Source of the DNA: JAKAIY01 sp963809385
Lineage (GTDB): Bacteria; Chloroflexota; Ktedonobacteria; Ktedonobacterales; JADMIN01
Length of the DNA: 64,000 nt
Direction: 5' to 3'
NCBI GenBank assembly: GCA_963809385.1
Contig: CAWEJL010000013.1
Span: 1 to 64,000, forward strand
Shown here piece after piece: positions 27,085 to 35,482 of the stretch; positions within the stretch are counted from its first letter, which is position 1, and each line of letters starts with the position of its first letter. The notes under the pieces were generated by a model that did not search any database, was not told the DNA's origin, and was given only the letters and a program-made list of their open reading frames with translations. The translations under genes were made by a program, and so were the position numbers.

Positions 27085-27948
27085 GTGGAGGAGCCGCTGA
27101 CGGGGCGCGTGCAGGGCGTCGCGCTCCGCCCAACTGGCGCGTCCGCGTGTGAGGTTGGCGTGCTGGTGCTGGCAGGCTCCAGCGGGCGGCTGGACCTCGC
27201 GCGGGCGCGGCTGCTCGCGGCGCATGGGGCGCTCGCGGTCGCGCTGCGCTGGTTCGGCGGGCCGGGACAGCCGCCGGGTATCTGCGAGATTCCACTCGAA
27301 ACCTTCACCGAAGCGATTGACTGGCTGGCGGAGCAGGGCGCGCGCCGCATCGGGATCGTGGGGCTCTCGAGAGGCGCGGAGGCGGCGCTGCTGGTCGCCT
27401 GCCACGACGCGCGCGTGGATACGGTGATCGCGCTTGCGCCCTCATCAGTCTGCTGGGCGTATGTGGGGCCGAGCGCCGACGGACGCGCGCACACCTATCG
27501 CTCGTCCTGGACATGGCGCGGCGCCCCGGCGCCATTCGTCCCCTATGACGAGTCATGGGAGCCAGCCGGAGGGGACGGGCTGGTGAGCTATCGCGCGCTC
27601 TACGAGGCGAGCCTGCGCGCCTTCCCCGACGCCGCGCGGGCGGCGGCGATCCCGGTGGAGCGGGCGCGCGCCAGCCTGCTGCTCGTCGCGGGCGGCGCCG
27701 ACGCGCTCTGGCCGTCCGCGCTGTTCGCCGCTGAGATCGCCGCGCGCCGGAGAACGGCCGGGCGCCAGGTCGAAGTCATCACCCATCCCGACGCTGGCCA
27801 CCGCCCCATCCTCCCCAGCGAACCCGCGCCGACCCCATCCACCTCCTACGCCCACGGCGGGAGCGCGGCGGCGGACGCGGCCCTTGGCGCGCTGGCCTGG
27901 CCGCGCATACAGGCGCTCCTGCATGGCGGGGAGCGGGAATCACCGTGA
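27085..27948 (+). CDS. BAAT/dienelactone-hydrolase-like alpha/beta hydrolase (probable 5' frameshift)
   Basis: A 287-residue hydrolase. The nucleophile elbow is GLSRGAEAALL near residue 95, the acid lies in VAGGADALWPS near 215 and the histidine in HPDAGHRP near 238; the pattern DWLAEQGARRIGIVGLSRGA is that of the BAAT/acyl-CoA thioester hydrolase C-terminal domain. The frame starts at a GTG (27085) with no ribosome site. An ATG at 27069 has a perfect AAAAGGAG eight bases upstream but is in another frame; one missing base near 27083 would join it (MSADMR then VEEPLTG). So the true start is probably 27069. Substrate unknown. Confidence 0.75.
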   Translation: MEEPLTGRVQGVALRPTGASACEVGVLVLAGSSGRLDLARARLLAAHGALAVALRWFGGPGQPPGICEIPLETFTEAIDWLAEQGARRIGIVGLSRGAEAALLVACHDARVDTVIALAPSSVCWAYVGPSADGRAHTYRSSWTWRGAPAPFVPYDESWEPAGGDGLVSYRALYEASLRAFPDAARAAAIPVERARASLLLVAGGADALWPSALFAAEIAARRRTAGRQVEVITHPDAGHRPILPSEPAPTPSTSYAHGGSAAADAALGALAWPRIQALLHGGERESP

Positions 27949-28199
27949 TGACAGCGGGCGCGGGATCGCTGGGCCTGAACGCGACGCGGGGCTTTCCCCG
28001 CCGCGTCAAAGTGGGCGCAGGTATCGTCGTTGGTGACACATGCGCGCTCTATGTGAGAACACGGGGATGGAACGTGACACCGCTGTGACCTGGCCGCATC
28101 ACTATTGCTACCTGGGAGAGCGCGAGCGCTCCAGCGCGCTCCAGTGCGTTCCAGGCTGATGCGAAAGCGAGAACCCGCGTGCGAGGAAATAAGGGAAGG

Positions 28200-28778
28200 A
28201 TGCGCCACTACGTGGCCGCGCCGTTGCTAGTGATTCTTGTGACGAGCTTGAGCCTGGCGGGCTGCGCATTGAGTTCGAGTTCAGCCCCAACGGGAGCGGC
28301 AACCATCTCTCCGAAGAGTGTGCAAGAGCAAATCAGCGCGCTGGCGAGCGTGACGCAGGTGGATGCCGCGACCAACCAGATCCGCTACACAACACAGGAT
28401 GTCACGCTGGTTGCGGTAGGAGCGCCCCCAGGTCATGAGGGCGAGTACTGGCAAATTGATGGGCGTGTGAACCCAACCGTGATCGTGCCGGCTGGCGCCC
28501 ATCTGATGGTCGAGGTCATCAACGGTGATCCCGATATGCCTCATGGATGGGAGCTCACCACCAGCGCGCCGCCGTATGGCCAGACGCCCATGATGGGCGG
28601 CATGCGCGGCGGTATGGCGATGAACGCCACGATGGCGCCACTCCCGGCGGCGCACAATAATCAGTGGCCTATGGGGGCTCTGAATTTTACGGCGCCACCA
28701 TCAGGCGTGTACTACTACATCTGCCAGGTACAAGACCATGCCCAAGAGGGGATGTGGGGGAAGCTGATCGTCGAGTAG
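28200..28778 (+). CDS. Methionine-rich cupredoxin lipoprotein
   Basis: A 192-residue exported lipoprotein: a signal peptide (AAPLLVILVTSLSLAGC) with Cys22 as the lipid-bearing residue, a linker, then a cupredoxin domain. The type-1 copper set is visible: His115 (DMPHGWEL), then Cys175, His180 and Met185 (YICQVQDHAQEGM, spacing C-x4-H-x4-M). Between the first His and the Cys lies a Met-rich loop with six Met in residues 131-145 (PMMGGMRGGMAMNATM), likely an extra copper-binding site. It resembles sulfocyanin/rusticyanin-like blue copper proteins: electron carrier or copper handling at the outer membrane face. ATG 28200 follows AGGGAAGG; the GTG 21 bases upstream is less likely. Confidence 0.8.
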   Translation: MRHYVAAPLLVILVTSLSLAGCALSSSSAPTGAATISPKSVQEQISALASVTQVDAATNQIRYTTQDVTLVAVGAPPGHEGEYWQIDGRVNPTVIVPAGAHLMVEVINGDPDMPHGWELTTSAPPYGQTPMMGGMRGGMAMNATMAPLPAAHNNQWPMGALNFTAPPSGVYYYICQVQDHAQEGMWGKLIVE

Positions 28779-28818
28779 GAGCGCAATGGCCCGCCCGGCG
28801 CATTCAGCCTCCCACCAC

Positions 28819-29283
28819 TCACGCCTTGAACGCGCCGTCCATCCTGCCCTGACTCACCATCGTCTGGCAATAGGCGTACAGCGCGTCGTAGACGATAGCC
28901 TCCCGCTCCAGTGTCTCGTGGTCATCGCGCAGCCCCAGATGGCGGAACCCTTCGGCGATGGCGTTGAGCCCTGGCCCCTCCGGCTGGCCGTAGAGCGCGT
29001 TGTCGGTGTCCGCGCCGTTGACGATCTTCCCCAGCAGGGCCAGCGCCGGGTCCTTCATCAGATCGTACTTCCGCAGAATCGCCTCGAAGGAGCATTCCTT
29101 GCCGTGATGGCCTAGCGCGACACCCTTCACATCGTAGGGCGTCGCCTCCTCGCGCGCGGCGATCTCCATCACCTGACCCGCTGGCGCGAACAGAAACTCC
29201 GCCTGCGGATCAACGAACTTCTTGATCAGCCAGGGACAGGCCACCCGGTCCACTTTGACATGCTCGCGTGTAATCCACTTCAT
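28819..29283 (-). CDS. ChrB C-terminal domain protein
   Basis: A 154-residue cytoplasmic protein. It opens MKWITREHVKVDRVACPWLI, then FVDPQAEFLFAPAGQVMEIA, followed by GHHGKECSFEAILRKY and HLGLRDDHETLEREAIVYDA. This is the C-terminal domain of ChrB, the chromate-resistance regulator; as a stand-alone protein it is common and its role is not settled. His/Cys positions (VACPW; GHHGKEC) could bind metal. ATG 29283 has GAGGAG upstream. No chrA transporter lies nearby. It converges with the cupredoxin gene, 40 bases apart. Confidence 0.8.
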   Translation of the reverse strand: MKWITREHVKVDRVACPWLIKKFVDPQAEFLFAPAGQVMEIAAREEATPYDVKGVALGHHGKECSFEAILRKYDLMKDPALALLGKIVNGADTDNALYGQPEGPGLNAIAEGFRHLGLRDDHETLEREAIVYDALYAYCQTMVSQGRMDGAFKA

Positions 29284-29456
29284 CGCCGCGCTCCTCATTG
29301 ACCGCTACGCGAGGCGTGCAGAGCTTCGCGCTTGCGCCGTTCAACAGCTCATCACAGAGCCGTCTGGCATATCCTATGGGGTTATACCAGATAGCGCCGC
29401 CACGCGCCGTGGCAGCTGACGCGCGCTGGCGAACAGCCGAAGGTCCTCCAAGCGTA

Positions 29457-29485
29457 TTGACATTGGCTCCTGGACGCGGTATACT
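29457..29485 (+). promoter_or_regulatory. Sigma-70 promoter of the initiator tRNA
   Basis: TTGACA at 29457-29462 and TATACT at 29480-29485 with a 17-base spacer, 11 bases before the tRNA. A near-consensus housekeeping promoter. Confidence 0.9.
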
Positions 29486-29496
29486 CCTGGAAGTGA

Positions 29497-29572
29497 CGCG
29501 GGGTAGAGCAGTGGTTAGCTCGTCGGGCTCATAACCCGGAGGTCGTCGGTTCGAATCCGGCCCCCGCTACCA
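29497..29572 (+). tRNA. Initiator tRNA-fMet (CAU)
   Basis: A 76-base cloverleaf starting CGCGGGGTAGAGC with encoded CCA end. Anticodon loop CTCATAA gives CAU. It has the initiator marks: three G-C pairs next to the anticodon loop (CGGGCTCATAACCCG) and no Watson-Crick pair at the top of the acceptor stem (C1 opposite U72). Close in sequence to E. coli fMet tRNA. Confidence 0.95.
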
Positions 29573-29577
29573 ATTTG

Positions 29578-29613
29578 GCCCTCACAACAGATCACTGGTG
29601 TGAGGGCTATTTT
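29578..29613 (+). terminator. Terminator of the initiator tRNA
   Basis: GCCCTCACA (29578-29586) pairs with TGTGAGGGC (29599-29607), followed by TATTTT. Starts six bases after the tRNA CCA end. Confidence 0.9.
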
Positions 29614-29644
29614 CGTTAACGCGCGGTACGTTCGTTAACGAAAA
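29610..29644. repeat. 12-bp inverted repeat of TTTTCGTTAACG
   Basis: TTTTCGTTAACG at 29610-29621 is repeated inverted at 29633-29644, and each arm contains the self-palindrome CGTTAACG. It overlaps the T run of the tRNA terminator and lies about 120 bases before the DDAH-like start. It could be a second terminator loop or a two-site operator. Confidence 0.6.
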
Positions 29645-29765
29645 TGGGCGCTGATTGGCTGATTGTCAGAGCCGATTGGCGCGCCTGATCAACTATCGTT
29701 CGACGCGCCATGTACCTGCCGTGCATCTGTGGCGGCGCATAACTCTAGATTGCGCTCCTGACCAT

Positions 29766-30632
29766 ATGCCAATAACGATCAACTCGACCGTCCTCATGTC
29801 GGGCGTTGACCATTTCGATGATCGCGCCGCCATCAATCCGTTCATGCGCGCTGACGTCGCCATTGATCGAGCGAACGCTCGCATTGAACACAACCGCATC
29901 CGCGCCGCGCTGGAGTCAGCCGGTGTCAACGTGGTGGGCGTCGCGGCGCCACCTGGCTGCCAGGATGGTGTCTATACGGCGAATTGGGCGCTCGTGCGCG
30001 GCGACAAGGCTGTCATGTCTGTGCTGCCCAATGCCCGCAAAGGCGAGGAAGCCTACGCGGAACGAGTCTTGCGCGACCACGGCATGACCATCATCCATGT
30101 CCCCGATGGCGTGCGTTTCAGCGGCCAGGGTGACGCGCTGCCCTGTGGCAGGTATCTCCTCGCTGGCGCCACCTATCGCAGCGACCCAGAAGTTCACCAA
30201 TTCCTCGCGAGCGCGCTGGGCTATGAGGTGGTCAGCCTGCAGACGGTGCCCGAGCGCGATGCCAGCGGCAATCCCGTCATCAACGCGGCGTCCGGATGGC
30301 CCGACAGCTTCTTCTACGATATTGATCTGGCCATCGCCGTCCTGCGGGATGACCTCATCGCCTGGTGCCCCGACGCCTTCGAGCATGCCAGCCAGGAGAC
30401 GATACGCGCGCTAGACCTCAGAAAGATCGAGGTGTCGCTGGAGGAAGCCGTACACGGGTTCGCCTGCAACCTCGTCTCTACTGGGGAGACGGTGATCATG
30501 AGCGCGCACGCGCCCCAACTTCAGGCCGCCATTGAAGCTGAAGGCCTCAAGACCGTTACGCCTGAGATCAGTGAGCTCGTCAAGGGCGGTGGCTACATCC
30601 GCTGCACGACCTTGACGTTGTCGAATCTCTGA
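29766..30632 (+). CDS. DDAH / amidinotransferase-fold enzyme
   Basis: A 288-residue enzyme of the guanidine-modifying superfamily. The motif PPGCQDGVYTANWALVRGDK near residue 60 is the substrate-carboxylate and Asp/Asn strand, FYDIDLAIAVL near 180 replaces the usual H-x-D strand, and the C-terminal GGGYIRCTTLTL carries the catalytic Cys of DDAH-like hydrolases. Likely substrate is a methylated arginine or related guanidine. At the His position the motif reads DID rather than the expected HLD-type pattern, so the reaction may differ. I use ATG 29766 (MPITINSTVLMSG); the open frame begins earlier at 29655 without support. Conf is for the family, not the substrate. Confidence 0.75.
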   Translation: MPITINSTVLMSGVDHFDDRAAINPFMRADVAIDRANARIEHNRIRAALESAGVNVVGVAAPPGCQDGVYTANWALVRGDKAVMSVLPNARKGEEAYAERVLRDHGMTIIHVPDGVRFSGQGDALPCGRYLLAGATYRSDPEVHQFLASALGYEVVSLQTVPERDASGNPVINAASGWPDSFFYDIDLAIAVLRDDLIAWCPDAFEHASQETIRALDLRKIEVSLEEAVHGFACNLVSTGETVIMSAHAPQLQAAIEAEGLKTVTPEISELVKGGGYIRCTTLTLSNL

Positions 30633-30688
30633 AGCGCGCGCGCCCGCCTTCTCGCAGGGCGTGTCAAAGTCGTTGACCAGAAGCGAGC

Positions 30689-30874
30689 GGGCGCAATCAT
30701 TCGCGCCTCAAGGCGGCTCCCGCCGCCACCAGACCTGCCGCTGCAGGTCCCCGTCCGCTGGGTAGGCGTCCGCGCAGGCGGACGTTGTGGGCCGCGAGGC
30801 GAGTGGAGCGAAGCCCCCATGCGGGTTCGGGGCTCCCGCATGGGGCCCTTCAGGCGCGGTTTCAACCGCCCGCG
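30689..30874. repeat. Composite inverted repeat B
   Basis: Left end GGCGCAATCATTCGCGCCTC (diverged TTCA palindrome), right end AGGCGCGGTTTCAACCGCCC, with GTCCGC/GCGGAC palindromes and GCGAGTGGAGCGAAGCCCCC between. Lies between the DDAH-like gene and the second tRNA. Part of the family at 23871, 40917, 43019, 45191 and 60046. Confidence 0.85.
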
Positions 30875-30920
30875 CGCCTCGTCGGGCGACTTTGACACCG
30901 CCGCCAGGCGAGGCTTGCAC

Positions 30921-30950
30921 TTGACTGCCCCGAGTGAATCGTTGTATGAT
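30921..30950 (+). promoter_or_regulatory. Promoter of the second tRNA
   Basis: TTGACT at 30921-30926 and TATGAT at 30945-30950, spacer 18 bases, 29 bases before the tRNA start. Confidence 0.75.
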
Positions 30951-30979
30951 TTCGGGGCGGTTTTCCGCTGTATCTCTCT

Positions 30980-31054
30980 GGCGGCGTAGCTCAGTGGCAG
31001 AGCAAGGGACTCATAAGCCCTAGGTCGTTGGTTCAAATCCAACCGCCGTCACCA
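30980..31054 (+). tRNA. tRNA with CAU anticodon (elongator Met, or Ile2)
   Basis: A 75-base cloverleaf starting GGCGGCGTAGCTCAGTGGCA with encoded CCA. The acceptor stem pairs fully (one G-U). Anticodon loop CTCATAA gives CAU; the anticodon stem lacks the three adjacent G-C pairs directly at the loop, so it is not an initiator. Met elongator and Ile2 (lysidine-modified) tRNAs share this anticodon and cannot be told apart by eye. Confidence 0.9.
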
Positions 31055-31068
31055 CATCTTCCCAAACC

Positions 31069-31098
31069 CGCCCCCGGCCATCACGCCGGGGGCGTTTT
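31069..31098 (+). terminator. Terminator of the second tRNA
   Basis: CGCCCCCGGC pairs perfectly with GCCGGGGGCG around a six-base loop, then TTTT. Begins 15 bases after the tRNA. Confidence 0.9.
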
Positions 31099-31248
31099 CG
31101 TGGGCGCGCGATCCTTCAGCCCGCCAGCTCCCCACACCACGAACGAGGCCCCCCGCCGCTTGCGCCGCTGGGGGCCTCGTCGCGTCGCCCGCCACTGTAT
31201 GTGTGACGCCCGTGAACGCGGGCGCCATGCATACAGCGACGCTTCCAG

Positions 31249-33342
31249 TTACGCCTGGTTGCGGCGGCGCCGGCCAACGAACATGAACAGGAACACCGCA
31301 ATAATCACCAGCAGCGCCAGCACACCGATCAACACCGGGATGAGCGGGAAACTCCCCGTGTTGAACCCCAGCACCGGCGACGATGTGGGCGTACTGGTCG
31401 CGCTCGGAACTGTCGTGTCCGTAGGCTCCGTGATCGTCGTCGTCGCTGACGGGGTCGCCGTCGCGCCCGGAGTCGCCGTCACCGTCGCCTCAGGGGTTAC
31501 CGTCGCGCCCGGAGTCGGAGTCGCGCTGAGGACCGTGACCAGGACACAACTGGTCGCGCCGGTATTGCCAAACGCGTCTTTCCCGCGCACGCAGACGGTA
31601 AACCGCCCCGTCCCCGAGATCGCCACGCGGCCCTTGACGTTTTCCGAGACCTGGTTGAAGTGGCCATCCTGCGCGTAGAGCGGATAATACTGGCCACCAT
31701 TGATATTGAACTGCGCCGACGCAATGCTGAAGCCGCCCGTCGTCGCGTCGCTTACCGTCGCCGTCAGCGTGAAGTTGGAGTGCGCGGCCACCGGGTCAGG
31801 GGAGGCCACCACCTTGCTCGCCACCGGTCCGGCGCAGATCGCCGCGGGCGTCGTCCGGTATGGCTTATAGGTCACGTTGGCGCTGACGCCGTTGCCCGTC
31901 CCGGAGGGGTTCGAGCTGGCGTTGTGCGGGCCACTGGAGGCGCCCCACCAGTTATTGGTGGCGACCATCGCCGTCCCGGCGGCCACTGTCGCCCCCGCGC
32001 TGGTGTTGCCCATGACGCAGTTCTGCGACGCGCTCACTGATGAGCCGCTCGGCAGCGCGTCTGAGTTCAGACCTGTCGCGAAGCCGGAGACAATGTTGCT
32101 CGTGATGCTCACGCCCGTCGTGCTGTTTGGAGCGATGATCTGCACACCCGCCAGCGGGCGCGAAGCGCCACTGCCCAGCATCACGTTGTGGTTAATGCTG
32201 ATCGGTCCGCCAAGCGCGCCTTTCATGGCCACCGCATAGCCGTGGCCAGAGCCACCATTCATTCGGAACGTGTTGCCCTTGATCGTCACGCCCCAAATGT
32301 TGGATGTCACAGATCCGCTCGATGTGCCAAAGCCGTGCATGAAGATGTCGGCGCTATCCGGCACCGAGGAATACACACCCACCACACCCTGGTTGTTGAA
32401 GGTGTTATACGAGATCGTGACATTACTCAGCGAGCCGACCAGCCCACCGCCATAGCCCGCATCAAGACCGACACCCATCCCCTGGTAGTTCTCGAAGGTA
32501 TTGCCTGAGATCACCTGCGGCTTCGTGACGTCGAAACTGCCATCCGAGAGGAATAGCAGGCCCTCGGCCCAGTAGTCAGTCTGCGATGACGACATCGAGT
32601 CGTAGAGGCCGTGGAGATTCAGGTCATTCCCCGTGAACGAGAACGCGCCCGCATTCGACTCGACCAGCGCCGCCCGGAAAACGCCCTTGAAGCTGTTGTT
32701 GGTGACATTCACCGTGGCGTTGTTGCCAGCGACATAGATCGAGTCAATCTGGTCCAACTGGTTGGTCGGGTCCAGCGTGCTGTCGCTATAGAAGAGGTTA
32801 TTCTTGATCGTGATGACATCGCTGGCGTTCGTATCTTGATAGATATCCATCAACTGGCCATAGTCATTGCCACCACCATTATAGGTCGCGCCCTCCAGCG
32901 TGAACCCGGAGATGGTAATGTTTCCGGGCGTGCTGGGCTTTGAGATCTGGATCAGCGGCGCGATCGTGAACGTTGACTGGCCAGTGGGAATCGCGTTGAT
33001 GATCGCCTTGCCAGCGCCTGCGCCCACCAGGTTGACCGGCTTGTTAATGGTGATCTGCGCGTCGGTCTTGGTGGCCCCCGTCTCATTGGGGCCGTAGGTT
33101 CCCGCCTTCACCGTGATCGTGTCGCCCGGCGCGGCGGCGGCCAGCGCGTCATTGATGCTCTTGTACGTACAACCCGACGCGCACACATCCAGCGTGGCGG
33201 CGTGCGCCTGGCGTACCAGCGTCGCGCTCTCCACCGCCAGCGCCGTCATCAGGAGCAGGCCAAGCAGCGCCTGCGTCCAGCGCGATCGCAGCACGGCGCG
33301 CAGCCGCCCAGAGCCAACTCCGCCAACAGACGCGCCATTCAT
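31249..33342 (-). CDS. Surface right-handed beta-helix protein with Thr/Pro stalk and C-terminal anchor
   Basis: A 697-residue exported protein. Signal helix near residues 20-42 (ALLGLLLMTALAVESATLV) ending at AHAATL; then a parallel beta-helix (PbH1) domain to about residue 480 with repeated short strands (ITIKNNLFYSDS; VNVTNNSFKGV; ISYNTFNNQG; ITSNIVSGF), starting with CASGCTYKSINDALAAAAPG, the usual opening of these domains. A single Ig-like domain (VVASPDPVAAHSNFTLTATV) follows, then a stalk rich in ATP/TPT/ATVT, one membrane helix (LIPVLIGVLALLVIIAVFLF) and a basic tail (RRRRNQA). It is held at the cell surface; it may bind or cut polysaccharide. No catalytic residues can be assigned. 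ATG 33342 has GGGGAG upstream. Confidence 0.8.
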   Translation of the reverse strand: MNGASVGGVGSGRLRAVLRSRWTQALLGLLLMTALAVESATLVRQAHAATLDVCASGCTYKSINDALAAAAPGDTITVKAGTYGPNETGATKTDAQITINKPVNLVGAGAGKAIINAIPTGQSTFTIAPLIQISKPSTPGNITISGFTLEGATYNGGGNDYGQLMDIYQDTNASDVITIKNNLFYSDSTLDPTNQLDQIDSIYVAGNNATVNVTNNSFKGVFRAALVESNAGAFSFTGNDLNLHGLYDSMSSSQTDYWAEGLLFLSDGSFDVTKPQVISGNTFENYQGMGVGLDAGYGGGLVGSLSNVTISYNTFNNQGVVGVYSSVPDSADIFMHGFGTSSGSVTSNIWGVTIKGNTFRMNGGSGHGYAVAMKGALGGPISINHNVMLGSGASRPLAGVQIIAPNSTTGVSITSNIVSGFATGLNSDALPSGSSVSASQNCVMGNTSAGATVAAGTAMVATNNWWGASSGPHNASSNPSGTGNGVSANVTYKPYRTTPAAICAGPVASKVVASPDPVAAHSNFTLTATVSDATTGGFSIASAQFNINGGQYYPLYAQDGHFNQVSENVKGRVAISGTGRFTVCVRGKDAFGNTGATSCVLVTVLSATPTPGATVTPEATVTATPGATATPSATTTITEPTDTTVPSATSTPTSSPVLGFNTGSFPLIPVLIGVLALLVIIAVFLFMFVGRRRRNQA

Positions 33343-34058
33343 GTTATGATGCTCCCCACCCAATGTCACAACCCCTTTCTCACTACCAGCGGCGCAGGCT
33401 CATGGTCCGCCTACCCACGCGCCATCCCGTTATGGGCGCGCCAGCGCCACGGCTGGTAGACATATCCCCCGGACACGTCAATCCGGGTCATAGCGATCGC
33501 GGGTTGCGGGATAGCAATGGAACAGATATGGAGTGAACGGGATGGGGGGAAATAAAAGCAAATTAAGCGGTGCGCCCTCATCCACCTTCACCCACCTTGC
33601 AAGCCGCGATCACTAGTGGTGACGCGCGAAGCCCACACCGGTAACGTGTCGTACTGGAACATGTGGCGCGAATGACGATGAAATCAGTCATTTTCAAGGC
33701 TAATCCACGCGATGTATCATGCGCGTCACACTTCATGTGACATGGAGCATGAAGCGCCGTTGAACCCGCGCATCCGTGCCACTCGCCTGGCGTCATCCTT
33801 GAATTATTCAGACTCCATGACCTGCCACACACTGACCGCTTCCTGCCCGACGCCGCGCCACATACGCCCCGCGTGGGCAGCCGGGAGCGCGCCGTTCCGC
33901 GCTCCGCTCACAATGTCATCACAAGCGAGCAAGCATCCATTACATCTCTATATAGCGTTCATTTGTTCTTCAATTGTTCATCAATTCCACCCCAGCCTCA
34001 CACCTGTCGCGGCTCGCGCACGGGAATAACCGCTGATCGCCAACGACGCGGCGCTAAC
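33343..34058. other. Long AT-richer intergenic region
   Basis: About 700 bases between the P450 stop and the beta-helix gene, both on the minus strand. It is less GC-rich than its surroundings (33540-33990), and no frame in it has a ribosome site or protein-like composition. It should hold the beta-helix promoter; I cannot name the boxes. Confidence 0.5.
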
Positions 34059-35240
34059 TCACACCGGCGTGAAGGTGACGGGGAGCGTTTTGACGCCGAA
34101 GACGATCGAGCTTTCCATCCAGCGCAGCGGCGCGTCGGGGACGCGGCGAATATCACGGAAGCGCGCGGTGAGCGCCTCCAGGGCGAGGCGCGCTTCCAGG
34201 CGGGCGAGGGGCGCGCCGAGGCAGAAGTGGATGCCGTAGCCAAAGGCGAGATGCCGGTTGGGCGTGCGCTCGATGTCGAAGACGTGGGCGTTGGGGAACA
34301 GGGTTTCGTCGCGGTTGGCCGAGCCAATCCAGGCGATGACGGGCTGGCCGGGGCGCGTGACAACGCCGCCCAGGTCCGTCCCGCCAGTGGCGGCGCGGAA
34401 CATGGACTGGACGGGCGAGCGGTAGCGCAAGACTTCCTCGATGGCGTCAGGGATGCGGTCGGGCTGGGCGCGCAGGCGCTCGTACACGTCGGGCTGCTCG
34501 TCGAAGCAGAGGATGGCGTTGCCGAGCAGGTTGGTGGTGGTCTCGTTGCCCGCGACGAGCAGCAGGACGCAGAAGCCGATCAGCTCGATCTCGCTGAGCC
34601 GCTGGCCGTCAATCTCGGCGCTGATAAGATGGCTGATGAGGTCGTCGCGCGGCTCGGCGCGGCGCTCGACGATCAGGCGCCCGAAGTACATCGCCATCTC
34701 GCGCTGGGCGTCCATAAAGGAGAGCTGACCAGCGGCGGGCGCCGCGCCAGGGGAAACGATAGCGTCGGACCAGCGCCTGAACTGGGCGCGCTCGGAGGTC
34801 GGGATGCCGAGCATTTCAGCGATCACGATCACCGGCAGCGGGTAAGCGAGGTCTTCGATGAAGTCCATGCGACCAGCGGCGGCGACCTGATCGAGCAGCT
34901 CGCCAGTGATCGCGGTGATGCGGGGAGCGAGCTGGGCGACGGCGCGCGGGGTGAAAGCCTGGGTGATGAGGTTGCGCAGCTGGCGGTGGCGCGGGGGATC
35001 GGAGCTGATGAGGCTCGCGCCCAGCGCTGACGAGCCATCGCGGCCACCACGGTCGGAGGAGAAGGCCTCGAAGTCGGAGAGGACGCGCTGCACGTCGTCA
35101 TAGCCGAAGACCGAGAGCGCGCCGGAGTGGGGGTCAACCATTGCGGGCGATTCGCGCCGCATCCGCTCATACCAGGGAAAAGGATCGTGGGCTTCCCCGC
35201 GAGGATCGCCCGCGCGCCGCGACGGTGTCTCCATGTTCAC
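34059..35240 (-). CDS. Cytochrome P450 (bacterial class I, CYP107-like)
   Basis: A 393-residue soluble P450. Marks in order: the B-C region RHRQLRNLITQAFTPRAVAQ, the I-helix oxygen motif LLVAGNETTTNL, the K-helix ExxR in IEEVLRYRSPVQ, and the heme loop FGYGIHFCLGAPLARLEAR with the Cys thiolate ligand. It adds oxygen to an unknown small substrate and needs a ferredoxin and reductase, neither of which is nearby. The start is GTG 35240, six bases after AAGGAG; an ATG lies two codons on. It is divergent from the methyltransferase gene, but no shared pathway is evident. Confidence 0.93.
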   Translation of the reverse strand: MNMETPSRRAGDPRGEAHDPFPWYERMRRESPAMVDPHSGALSVFGYDDVQRVLSDFEAFSSDRGGRDGSSALGASLISSDPPRHRQLRNLITQAFTPRAVAQLAPRITAITGELLDQVAAAGRMDFIEDLAYPLPVIVIAEMLGIPTSERAQFRRWSDAIVSPGAAPAAGQLSFMDAQREMAMYFGRLIVERRAEPRDDLISHLISAEIDGQRLSEIELIGFCVLLLVAGNETTTNLLGNAILCFDEQPDVYERLRAQPDRIPDAIEEVLRYRSPVQSMFRAATGGTDLGGVVTRPGQPVIAWIGSANRDETLFPNAHVFDIERTPNRHLAFGYGIHFCLGAPLARLEARLALEALTARFRDIRRVPDAPLRWMESSIVFGVKTLPVTFTPV

Positions 35241-35482
35241 GCTCGCTCCTTGGCTGTGGGGTGGAGGAGGAAAGACGCCGCGCGCCTGCGCGACTGGCCT
35301 CGCTGTATAGTGTAGCGTGTGGAGGCGGCTTGCGCGAGGACGCCGAGAGGCGCCGCCAGGCTGAGTACGTACGGAAAGCCACTAGGCCAGTCCACACAGG
35401 GCTTGACCGTGGTCCAATGTCCATTTGAGTGTACTATCGACGCCGATATGTTATGACTGGGCGCCAGAGGGTAACCACGAGT

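Noticed and set aside
28819..29283. Chromate resistance operon
   Set aside because: Only a ChrB C-terminal domain protein is present; no chrA efflux gene nearby.
29497..29644. Integration (att) site of an island at the initiator tRNA
   Set aside because: No repeated copy of the tRNA 3' end and no integrase gene were seen in the window.
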